From the NCBI GenBank assembly GCA_021162615.1, contig JAGGYH010000143.1, positions 1 through 34,550 on the forward strand: DNA of 34,550 nucleotides, given 5' to 3'. Position 1 is the first letter of the stretch. Every line of letters starts with the position of its first letter. The stretch is from Candidatus Aminicenantota bacterium. Its GTDB lineage: Bacteria; Acidobacteriota; Aminicenantia; Aminicenantales; Aminicenantaceae. Below, piece after piece: positions 24,660 to 32,474 of the stretch. Below the pieces are notes generated by a model. The model saw nothing but the letters and a program-made list of their open reading frames with translations. It ran no database searches and was not told the origin of the DNA. Made by a program: the position numbers and the translations under genes.

Positions 24660-25107
24660 AACATTTTGACTCCGGACTTTCATTTGAATAATATAGGAAC
24701 AATGAAAAATAAAGAGACCTACACTCTTATTACAGGGGGCAGCGGCGGCCTGGGGAAAGCATTGGCCGAGGAATGTGCAGGCCGGGGGATGAACCTGATA
24801 CTGGTGGCTCTTCCGGATAAGGATTTGACCCTCACATCTGAATACATAAAGAACAAATATAAGGTAAAGGTTTGGATTTATGGAGTCGATCTGGTTCAAA
24901 GAGGTGCCCTGGAGAAAATCCATGCTTTTTGCGAACACAATGGATTGACTGTGAACATGTTGATAAACAATGCGGGAGCCAGGGGCCATACTCTGTTTGA
25001 AAAATCTTCGATAGACTACAATGAGCTGAGAATACATCTCAATGTGAGGGCTCTTGTTTTGCTCACACGGCTCTTTATCCCTTCTATGAAAAAATTGGAT
25101 TCTGCCT
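24660..25107 (+). repeat. Direct duplication, second (intact) copy
   Basis: This is the partner of 22221-22669. It includes about 40 bp of upstream DNA and the first half of the dehydrogenase gene, which continues uninterrupted here. Confidence 0.85.
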
Positions 25108-25517
25108 ACATACTCAATGTGGGCAGTATAGCCTCTTTCTTTTCCATTCCTTTTAAAAGTGTGTATTCTGCTTCTAAAGCCTTTGTGCTGTCTTTCTCCA
25201 AGGCTCTCAGGGGAGAGCTGAAACATACCTCTATAAAAGTCAGTATCTTATGCCCGAACGCATTTAATACTGATATTCATTCGGATTTAAGCATTAAGAC
25301 CCACGGGATCAAGGGTAAAATCGTTCTTCTTACCCCAGAAAAGATTGCAAAAACAGGCATAAAAAAACTGCTGAAGGGAAAAAAAATAATCATTCCGGGA
25401 GCTGCGAATAAATTTCTCCTGTGGGCTGGGAAAATTCTCCCGGAAACCATAAAGCAAAGAATACTCTATCATGAATTTAAAAAAGAATTAGCTGTAGAAA
25501 GAGAGCGTAAAGAATGA
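24702..25517 (+). CDS. Short-chain dehydrogenase/reductase (DltE/YbbO-like)
   Basis: A 271-aa classical SDR. The NADP/NAD-binding motif TGGSGGLG is at 11-18, NNAG at 89-92, catalytic Ser in NVGSIAS (S142), and YSASK with Y155 and K159. CPNAFNTD (184-191) corresponds to the PG motif region. The C-terminal part is basic and hydrophobic (KKIIIPGAANKFLLWAGKIL), as in SDRs acting on lipid or steroid-like substrates at the membrane. The ATG at 24702 follows AGGA; an open frame extends to 24615 but is unsupported, and the conserved part of the duplication also starts near here. Its stop overlaps the epimerase start (ATGA). Substrate unknown. Confidence 0.88.
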   Translation: MKNKETYTLITGGSGGLGKALAEECAGRGMNLILVALPDKDLTLTSEYIKNKYKVKVWIYGVDLVQRGALEKIHAFCEHNGLTVNMLINNAGARGHTLFEKSSIDYNELRIHLNVRALVLLTRLFIPSMKKLDSAYILNVGSIASFFSIPFKSVYSASKAFVLSFSKALRGELKHTSIKVSILCPNAFNTDIHSDLSIKTHGIKGKIVLLTPEKIAKTGIKKLLKGKKIIIPGAANKFLLWAGKILPETIKQRILYHEFKKELAVERERKE

Positions 25518-26482
25518 GAGCTCTGGTTACAGGAAGCAGCGGTTTTATCGGAAGTCATCTCACACAAGGACTGCTAAAAAAAGGATTTAAGGTCTTTTGC
25601 CTTGTAAGAAAAGAAAGTGATCTGAAATGGACCAAAGACCTGAATGTGACATTTGTCAAGGGGGATTATTTAAATAAAGATTCTCTCAAGAAGTGTGTCT
25701 GCGGTATGGATTATGTGTTTCATCTTGCGGCAGTTTTGAATGCCGGAGACTGGGATGCTTATTATAACGCCAATGTGCTGGCCACCCAGAACCTCATCGA
25801 GGCCTGTGTTGAGGCAAATCAGGAAATAAAAAAATTCGTGTTTGTCTCCAGCATTGCTGCTTCAGGGCCTCTCTATGATAAAATCTTCAGGGATGAAAAC
25901 TGTGCCTGCGTTCCCTCCTCCTTGTATGGAAAAAGCAAACTTTATGCGGAAAGAGTGGTCAGTAGATTCGGGACCAAAATTCCCGTGACCATAGCCAGGC
26001 CCCCCATTGTTATCGGTACGCGGCAGCAGGAACTATTTGTTCTCATGAAGCTTTTAGAGAAAAGAATATTTCCTGTGATTGGGAAGAAAGACAAGCAGAT
26101 GAGCATCTGTTTTATTGATGACCTGGTCCGTGCTCTGATTCTTATGGCAGAAAGCGAACAGGCTTGTTCTCAAACCTATTATGTAACAGATCCGAAAGCT
26201 TATTCCTGGCGAGAGATGCTGAAAATAATAGCCCAGAAAATGGGAGTGTATCCTTATGTGGTCAAGATTCCCTATCCGGTGCTTCTCTCTATCGCTCAGT
26301 TTTCAGAAATTTATGCCAATATAACGGGGAAGGAGCCCTTGATAACCACCCGGTATATCTGCAGCACCAGAAATCACTACCATCTTTACACCAGTCAAAA
26401 GATTCAGGATGAGCTGGGATTTAAGCCCCAAACAGAATTCAGCAAAGGGATCGAAGATATCGTCAACTGGTATAAAAAATAG
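25514..26482 (+). CDS. NAD-dependent epimerase/dehydratase (extended SDR, 3-beta-HSD-like)
   Basis: 322 aa. The Rossmann motif TGSSGFIGSH is at 6-15, HLAAVLN at 70-76, VSSIAASG at 111-118 and the YGKSK catalytic pair Y138/K142. ARPPIVIGTRQQE matches the substrate-proximal segment of extended SDRs such as NAD-dependent epimerases, dihydroflavonol reductases and 3-beta-hydroxysteroid dehydrogenases. It is translationally coupled to the classical SDR upstream, so the two probably act in one pathway, perhaps modifying a lipid, polyketide or sugar. Neither product can be named from sequence. Confidence 0.85.
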   Translation: MRALVTGSSGFIGSHLTQGLLKKGFKVFCLVRKESDLKWTKDLNVTFVKGDYLNKDSLKKCVCGMDYVFHLAAVLNAGDWDAYYNANVLATQNLIEACVEANQEIKKFVFVSSIAASGPLYDKIFRDENCACVPSSLYGKSKLYAERVVSRFGTKIPVTIARPPIVIGTRQQELFVLMKLLEKRIFPVIGKKDKQMSICFIDDLVRALILMAESEQACSQTYYVTDPKAYSWREMLKIIAQKMGVYPYVVKIPYPVLLSIAQFSEIYANITGKEPLITTRYICSTRNHYHLYTSQKIQDELGFKPQTEFSKGIEDIVNWYKK

Positions 26483-26537
26483 AGCTCTACCCTCGTCCGA
26501 TTGTTTTGGTATCTTAAGTTACGAAAACACACAGAAT

Positions 26538-26798
26538 CTATTGAAAAGTTAATTCTCTTTCAATAAAATTTGAAAGTTCTTTTAATACCACATCCATTTC
26601 AGGCGACGGGTCAACCAGTCTCCCCAATTCTTTCTCCCAGAAAGGCCCCATTGTTTCTTTAATGTCCCAGGGAAAGATCTGGCTTTTGGAAGAAAATTTC
26701 AAACCCTTTATCTTTAACTTTTCAGGTAAAATCTCTCTTATCCTTTTTAAATTCAACCTCAATTTTGTCAATTGCCACAAATCAAAAAAATCTCTACA
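26538..26798 (-). pseudogene. C-terminal remnant of an AbiEii-type nucleotidyltransferase
   Basis: The open frame between a TAA near 26799 and the stop at 26538 reads RDFFDLWQLTKLRLNLKRIR and ends with PFWEKELGRLV...VLKELSNFIERE. The (K/R)DxxDLW pattern followed by a helical tail and a late W-x-x-x-L motif is typical of the C-terminus of AbiEii/AbiGii nucleotidyltransferase toxins. The N-terminal nucleotidyltransferase domain with its GSxxD motif is missing, and no antitoxin gene is seen. TTG at 26780 would be the only start. I regard it as a decayed toxin-antitoxin fragment. Confidence 0.45.
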
Positions 26799-27133
26799 TT
26801 ATGCACTATAGGAAATTCGTTTTTTTGTTGTTGTTGATTTTCACTCCATTCAATCAAATATCCGCCCTCTAAGCGACTTCATCACCTATAATACGTTTAA
26901 AATAAAGGACAAGTCAACAAGAAACACACAAAAAAGAGAGAACATCAGAAAGTCAGCGGAATAGTGCCCCGCAAAGAATAGAGATCCTCCTTGCCCCTGA
27001 ACAAGGGGATTAGAATATCATATATATTCTGATGGTTCCTGTTCTCATATTCCAGACTAAATTTGCAAACAGTAGTTTGCTTCAAAAAGACAGAATAGGG
27101 TTTTTATAGAGCCTGCAGCTTGATTGCCATCCT
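26799..27133. other. Intergenic region with small inverted repeats
   Basis: No coding frame is supported. Inverted repeats include CCCC/GGGG around 26995-27010, AGAATAT-catat-ATATTCT near 27012-27030 and GCAAAC-agta-GTTTGC (27065-27080). The last lies 54 bp beyond the stop of the minus-strand peptidase gene and could be a weak terminator, but it lacks a T-run. Confidence 0.4.
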
Positions 27134-29641
27134 TTATTGTTCTGTCGGATTTTTTACATACTTATCAAACCATTCCACCCACCGGGTCCAGAGGTCCATA
27201 TAGGTCTCGATGCATTGGGGCCCGTGTGATTCATAGGGGTAGATATAAAGCACTGCGTTTTTACCCAGTCCGGTCAGAGCCTGCATCATGCGTTCTGACT
27301 GGATGAGAAATGTCCCTGAATTGTTGTCCTCGGCTCCGTGATACATGAGCATGGGAGTGTTGATATGGTCAGCTTCGAAAAAGGGCGACATCTCGATGTA
27401 GATATCCTGTGCATCCCAGATGAAGCGGTTTTCTCTCTGGAAGGTCATGGGTGTCAGGGTGCGGTTGTAAGCTCCGTCTCCGGCTATTCCGGCTTTAAAG
27501 AAAGGTGTGTGAGCCAGTATGTTTCCGGTGGCAAAGGCTCCATAGCTGTGCCCTCCGTGACCGAGCCGGTCCACGTCCACGTATCCCATGTCATCCACTT
27601 TTCTGATAGCCGCGTACATGGAATCCACGAGATGGGCGATGTAGTGGTTGTTGTAGGCGTTGCCTTTTCCGATGATGGGGATATCAGGGACCACCACAGC
27701 ATAGCCATGGGCCAGCCAAATATCGGATGCATTGCGGTCGCTTAAGTGGGGAAAAGCATTCTGGTTGCGGCTTCGGATAGCAGCCTTTTTGTATTCTTTA
27801 AATGACTGGTATTCGCGGGGATAGGTCCAGAAAACAGCCGGAACTCGCTCTCCTTCTTTATAATCCGGAGGAAGTGAGATCTGGCCGTAACAGGTAAGCC
27901 CGTCGCGCCGGGTGAATTCAAAATCGATTCTTTTGCTGACCTTAAATTCAGGAAAGGGATTTTTATTATCTGTGAGTTTGGTCAGGGAGCCGTCATTTTC
28001 TCTTAAATAGCTTTGCGGGAAAGTATCTTTTGATTCTCTGCTGATGATCAATTTTTTCATATCTTTATCCACTGCTGTGAGCGGTTCTTCATACATATCC
28101 GAAGACCCTTCAAAAATAAGCTGTTCTTTTCCTGTTTTTATAAGGACCTTTTTGATAAAAGGCTGGGGCTTGAAGTTTTCCTTATACCCTTCTCCTTTTA
28201 GATAGATGGATTTTCCGTCACTGGATGTCAGCGTGTATGCAATGCCGTTTCCGGTTCTCCAGGTCATGATGTCTCCGGGGAGGTTCAGAATGTCATCAGT
28301 ATCGATATCTTTTTTGATGGTAAGGATCTTGGGTTCTTTTTTGGTGAGGTCGATTGCGAGGATTTCCTGCTTGCCTTTATCTGTACGGGCAGCAAAAGCA
28401 TATTCTCCATTTGCAGAGAATGAAACATCATTCAATCTGTTTTCACTTTTGATAAGGATAAGGGGATTTTCCATATCAAAAGGAGGGGGAAGGAAGATCA
28501 ATCGATCCATCTGTTTCTCATCTTTGGCTTCTTTTTCTTCATCATTTTCTTTGCCTTTTTTTTCTTGCTGAAGGAAAAAGAGTCCTTTTCCGTCAGGCCG
28601 CCAGGCCACTTCTCTGGGAAGAGATCTGGCCGGACCGGAGCCGCGGCTCATGGCTTCGCTTAAAGGAGTTTTACGAATTGTGGAAAGGATTTCTCCCTGC
28701 TGGTTCATCACTACTAATTCTCTGGGGAATTCTCTGTAGCTTACGATGTATGAGAAAGGTTTGACCAGTTTTTCTGCGAGTATGTATTTTCCATCAGGAC
28801 TGAGTGAGATATTCATATACATAGCGGGTTCGCCCAAATTTTTCGCTGTGCTGTCAGGCGAAAGCACGGCCAGTTGGGAAGTGGTGTAATATTCAAACAG
28901 CTTTTTGTCATGAGGGGTCCGAAGGAGAAAGGGATAGGTCCTTGTGGGGGTCTCTTTTTCTCTTGTATGCCTGATGATAGGTGTTTCAGGGATCGGATTT
29001 TTTTTTGGTTCGGGCCCTCTTTCAGAGGGAACGAGAAGAGTGATGATAGAACCATCGGGAGTCCACTGGATCATGTTTGAACTGGATGACCTTTGCCAGT
29101 AGCTTCGCACACCTCCTAATGTGGCCATAACAAAAGCCTCTGCAAAAGGGCCGGCTTTTCCGGTCTCCACATCCGCGGTCCAAACCTGTGAACCATTTTT
29201 GAGATGAGCGAGAAAGGCGATTTTTTTCCCATCAGGGGACCAGGTCATATCACTGATCAGGATGTCTTCCGGGAGGTCGATCATCCAGGAGTCTCTTTTT
29301 TCTAAGGAATAGATTTTGAGTCCCTTTGTTCCGGACGTTGACAGCCGCCACTCTCTATTGACATCAGGGCAGAATTCGAGCATAGCCAGCCTGTATGTTT
29401 TTTGTGACATCAGCTCCAGAGAAGAAAACCTCCTTTGTATGGGGATCATAAAATGAATTTTGTCAGGGCCCAGAGCCTGCAGTTCATCATAATGTTTGTC
29501 CCGGGTGAGAATATCCTGTATGGACTCATCCGGTTTCAAATAAGTCTCTTTGAAAGCATTTTTGTCCTGAGAGAAGGACAATCCTGTTACAAGGATTATT
29601 GAAAAGAGAAAGAAAAATGTTTTAAAGAATGAATTTTTCAT
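27134..29641 (-). CDS. S9-family serine peptidase, glutamyl-endopeptidase (S9D)-like
   Basis: About 835 aa and exported (signal TFFFLFSIILVTGLSFSQ). An N-terminal beta-propeller-like region (about 45-590) contains repeated WSPDGKKIAFL-type blades. The C-terminal Peptidase_S9 domain has Ser699 in GHSYGAF, Asp772 in GAEDNN and His806 in YESHGP. GGHSYGAF, GAYNRTLTP and EMSPFF are characteristic of the plant chloroplast glutamyl endopeptidase (S9D) branch, suggesting cleavage after acidic residues; that specificity is an inference. ATG 29641 is preferred because GGAGGT lies 7 bp upstream; the frame opens earlier at GTG 29650. It is the last gene of a tight minus-strand cluster, 37 bp after the carboxypeptidase gene. 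Confidence 0.88.
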   Translation of the reverse strand: MKNSFFKTFFFLFSIILVTGLSFSQDKNAFKETYLKPDESIQDILTRDKHYDELQALGPDKIHFMIPIQRRFSSLELMSQKTYRLAMLEFCPDVNREWRLSTSGTKGLKIYSLEKRDSWMIDLPEDILISDMTWSPDGKKIAFLAHLKNGSQVWTADVETGKAGPFAEAFVMATLGGVRSYWQRSSSSNMIQWTPDGSIITLLVPSERGPEPKKNPIPETPIIRHTREKETPTRTYPFLLRTPHDKKLFEYYTTSQLAVLSPDSTAKNLGEPAMYMNISLSPDGKYILAEKLVKPFSYIVSYREFPRELVVMNQQGEILSTIRKTPLSEAMSRGSGPARSLPREVAWRPDGKGLFFLQQEKKGKENDEEKEAKDEKQMDRLIFLPPPFDMENPLILIKSENRLNDVSFSANGEYAFAARTDKGKQEILAIDLTKKEPKILTIKKDIDTDDILNLPGDIMTWRTGNGIAYTLTSSDGKSIYLKGEGYKENFKPQPFIKKVLIKTGKEQLIFEGSSDMYEEPLTAVDKDMKKLIISRESKDTFPQSYLRENDGSLTKLTDNKNPFPEFKVSKRIDFEFTRRDGLTCYGQISLPPDYKEGERVPAVFWTYPREYQSFKEYKKAAIRSRNQNAFPHLSDRNASDIWLAHGYAVVVPDIPIIGKGNAYNNHYIAHLVDSMYAAIRKVDDMGYVDVDRLGHGGHSYGAFATGNILAHTPFFKAGIAGDGAYNRTLTPMTFQRENRFIWDAQDIYIEMSPFFEADHINTPMLMYHGAEDNNSGTFLIQSERMMQALTGLGKNAVLYIYPYESHGPQCIETYMDLWTRWVEWFDKYVKNPTEQ

Positions 29642-29678
29642 AATAAACACCTCCAGCTTTCTTATTTACGGGCTTGAT

Positions 29679-32450
29679 TCACTTCAACCCGCTGTAAAAG
29701 ATGCCGTTGAAAAGAAATTTGAACGTACCGTGGGGCTGGCCGCGGAATGTGACTTCCGGGCCGAGCATAAGCAGTCTTCCTTTCCCTACTTCAGCATCAA
29801 GGACAGCAATGCCTCCATTAAGATACTGCTGACCTAGAGCCCAACCGCTTACCAAAGGTTCCTCCGCATCAAACCAGGATACAGGCTTAAAGCCTGCAAA
29901 CATCGCTTCCGGGAGAAGGCGGAATACAGGGCTTCTGTTGAAATACACATTGACTTTTTCAGGCATGCCGTAGGCAAGAGGATTTGAATTATTCACTTTG
30001 ACTTCAAGTATAGAGCCTGGAATAAAATATTTTTCCATTGGGAGGGGGTGTGTTTTTCCATCCTTTGTTTTTTCGGTTAAAGCGTTTTCTACAGGGAGTC
30101 CCAGATGATAGGCAAGGTCATTGGCGCTTCCTATGGTTATGATATGTCCGCCTTTTTTGAGAAAATCTTCAAGTTCGGGAATCGTCTTTTCTTTGGTCAC
30201 ACGGCCCAGTCTGTCCCTGTATTCTGCGGGGATGGTCTCCGGGTCAACAGGGCCGCTTCTTCTGTAGAACATTCCTTCGCGCGAATCCAATCCGGGTATG
30301 GACCGGCTGACAAAAATCAAGACGTCAAATTTGTCATTCAGGCTGCCTTTATCCAGTTCCGGAGCAAAAACCAATCTGAAGTCGAACTCAAACTGTTCTA
30401 AAATCCAGCGGATCCATCCTGAATCCATGGAGCCTCCGTACTGGTCCCAGAGCCCTATTCTTACGGGACTGAGCTTAAAGGCCTTGTCAGCCAGCTTCAG
30501 GTTTGTGCCCGTGAAATCGAGGCCTGTATCAGCACTGATTTTTTTCAGAGCGTTCGCAGTGGATTTTTTTGCCCGGATGTACATAGTGCCTGCCGGATAA
30601 GTCTTTTTGCTGCATTCAAAGGGTTCTTTTATCCAGAAGACCTCTTCTCCGGATTTCAGCAAACGGTTTAGGGCTGTAAAAGAATCGTTTGTTTTGTGGC
30701 TTAGAAGAAATCCTTTTGAGCCCGAGTTTGATATTCTTCCCGGAGAAGGCTTGATCACATCTTCTATTTCCTCAAAAGGGCCGTCAAAGCCATCCATTAT
30801 TCTATCGAACTGAACTCCCATTTGAAAAGCCAGTGTGTAGCCGGCGCTGTCATAGGGAGCCAAGGGAGGGCCTCCAGGGTATTGAAAGTCATCCGGATAG
30901 TACTGCGGTTCGAACATGTCTATCACATGAGGCCTGAAAGCCTGTGCTGTTTTCACGACCAGAGAGCCTTCCGGGTATTTTTTCCCTGCCACTTCAAAGG
31001 GGGCTGAAGCTGTATACACAGTGATTCCGTTTTTGATAAGGGTGTTGACGAATTTTATGGCCGTGAGAAAATCATGCTGGTCGGATGGAATGATAAATCC
31101 GCGAGGGTCTCTGAATTCCGGTTTATGGAGCACCTCTTCAAAGTATTTCACGGGATATCCTCTGGAGCGCCCGGAACCGGTCATATCCGGTTTGTCTTTG
31201 TTTATGGCTTCCCTCACTGCGTTTGTTTTCTCGGGGGTTATGGTCCAGTGGTCTTTACTTCCCCGCTCTATGGAATTTTTTCCCATACGGAATATATTGA
31301 ACAGAAAATCTTCCTTGAGTTTAGATGCCAGGTCCAGTATAGCCCTGTCAGCACTTATGGAGTATTCTATGGATTGGCGCATATGCCATTTTCGCGGGGC
31401 TATGGGATAGGGATTGTCTCCGTCCGGGAGCTGCCGTTCTATAAGGAATGGGATCTCCATAGGAGTCGGATTTCCTATCATCTCGGTTAGGATTCCGATC
31501 ATATTGTGAAAATACGGAGTAGTACGGAGTCCGCCGTTCCACCAGGTCTGATACCAGGCGCCTTTTCTCATGGTCGAGCCGGGTTTCCCTTCTTTCACAA
31601 ACCGGCTGTGCATGGCGTTTCCAACAGTGGTGATCCCAAGAACCAGCAGGGGGTCCAGATTGTAGCTGTGGGGATCCTTAAAGGGAGGGGCAAACAGAAC
31701 GCATCCTGATGGGCCTGTCTGGTGATGATTGTAGACGATCTGAGGGAACCACTCTCTGTAGATGATGTTGCACACAGCTTCTGTTTCTTTCTGGGTCACC
31801 ATATAAAAATCTCTGTTGTTGTCATGCCCGATGTATTTCTGGTAGAGCCGGGGAAGATTTCTTGTAGTCCTTTTTTCAGGCTCTTCTTGCCGCATGTACC
31901 AGTTCCCGACTAAATCCATCCCATCCGGATTGGTGATCAAAGCAAGAAGGATCACATTATCCAGGATCCTCAAGGTTTCAGGGTCATTCATGCTGACCAT
32001 TTGATAGACCAGTTCGATTTCCTGCTGGGCGCCCACCACTTCTGTGGAGTGAAGCCCTCCGTCTATCCAGACAACGGCCTTTCCTTTGCGGGCCAGTTCT
32101 TTGGCTTCTTCCCCGGTGAGGTTCTCTGCAAGCGCCATTCTGCGGGATATATCCTTATATGATTCGAGGTTTCTATGGTTTTCCGGGGAGGTGATGATGG
32201 CCATGACCATGTCTCTGCCTTCTTCGGTCTTTCCAATGGTCTGAAGGATCATCCTGTCTGATTCCTGAGCCAGTTTTTCCCAATATTCCGTAAGCTGCGC
32301 ATAGGTAGCCAGCCAGTAGTCGTCTCCGATTTTATGTCCGAACTGTTCTTCAGGCGTTGTGATATGACTCTGACTGAAAAGGGGAATCAGACTGAAAGAA
32401 AAAACAAGTAAGAAAACGGATATCTTATAAAAGGGTGGTTGTTTTGTCAT
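29679..32450 (-). CDS. M14-family zinc carboxypeptidase (exported)
   Basis: About 923 aa. The signal peptide is SVFLLVFSFSLIPLFSQ. The Peptidase_M14 domain (about 45-340) has zinc ligands H134 and E137 in GGLHSTEVVG and a His at 242/243 in VYNHHQTG, substrate-binding NNRD (211-214) and catalytic Glu323 in ILTEMIGNP. A long C-terminal region follows (about 340-923) that includes a glutamine-amidotransferase-like or ThuA-like fold (DVLIFVSRSIPG..., LEDFLKKGGHIITIG). This large M14 architecture is common in Acidobacteria and Bacteroidota. It should trim C-terminal residues from peptides in the periplasm. GGAGG sits just before the ATG at 32450; an in-frame ATG at 32462 would lie on that Shine-Dalgarno. 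Confidence 0.88.
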   Translation of the reverse strand: MTKQPPFYKISVFLLVFSFSLIPLFSQSHITTPEEQFGHKIGDDYWLATYAQLTEYWEKLAQESDRMILQTIGKTEEGRDMVMAIITSPENHRNLESYKDISRRMALAENLTGEEAKELARKGKAVVWIDGGLHSTEVVGAQQEIELVYQMVSMNDPETLRILDNVILLALITNPDGMDLVGNWYMRQEEPEKRTTRNLPRLYQKYIGHDNNRDFYMVTQKETEAVCNIIYREWFPQIVYNHHQTGPSGCVLFAPPFKDPHSYNLDPLLVLGITTVGNAMHSRFVKEGKPGSTMRKGAWYQTWWNGGLRTTPYFHNMIGILTEMIGNPTPMEIPFLIERQLPDGDNPYPIAPRKWHMRQSIEYSISADRAILDLASKLKEDFLFNIFRMGKNSIERGSKDHWTITPEKTNAVREAINKDKPDMTGSGRSRGYPVKYFEEVLHKPEFRDPRGFIIPSDQHDFLTAIKFVNTLIKNGITVYTASAPFEVAGKKYPEGSLVVKTAQAFRPHVIDMFEPQYYPDDFQYPGGPPLAPYDSAGYTLAFQMGVQFDRIMDGFDGPFEEIEDVIKPSPGRISNSGSKGFLLSHKTNDSFTALNRLLKSGEEVFWIKEPFECSKKTYPAGTMYIRAKKSTANALKKISADTGLDFTGTNLKLADKAFKLSPVRIGLWDQYGGSMDSGWIRWILEQFEFDFRLVFAPELDKGSLNDKFDVLIFVSRSIPGLDSREGMFYRRSGPVDPETIPAEYRDRLGRVTKEKTIPELEDFLKKGGHIITIGSANDLAYHLGLPVENALTEKTKDGKTHPLPMEKYFIPGSILEVKVNNSNPLAYGMPEKVNVYFNRSPVFRLLPEAMFAGFKPVSWFDAEEPLVSGWALGQQYLNGGIAVLDAEVGKGRLLMLGPEVTFRGQPHGTFKFLFNGIFYSGLK

Positions 32451-32474
32451 ACTTTCCTCCATTTGAATTTACCT

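Noticed and set aside
24651-25226. 191-codon minus-strand frame
   Set aside because: It is the antisense shadow of the short-chain dehydrogenase.
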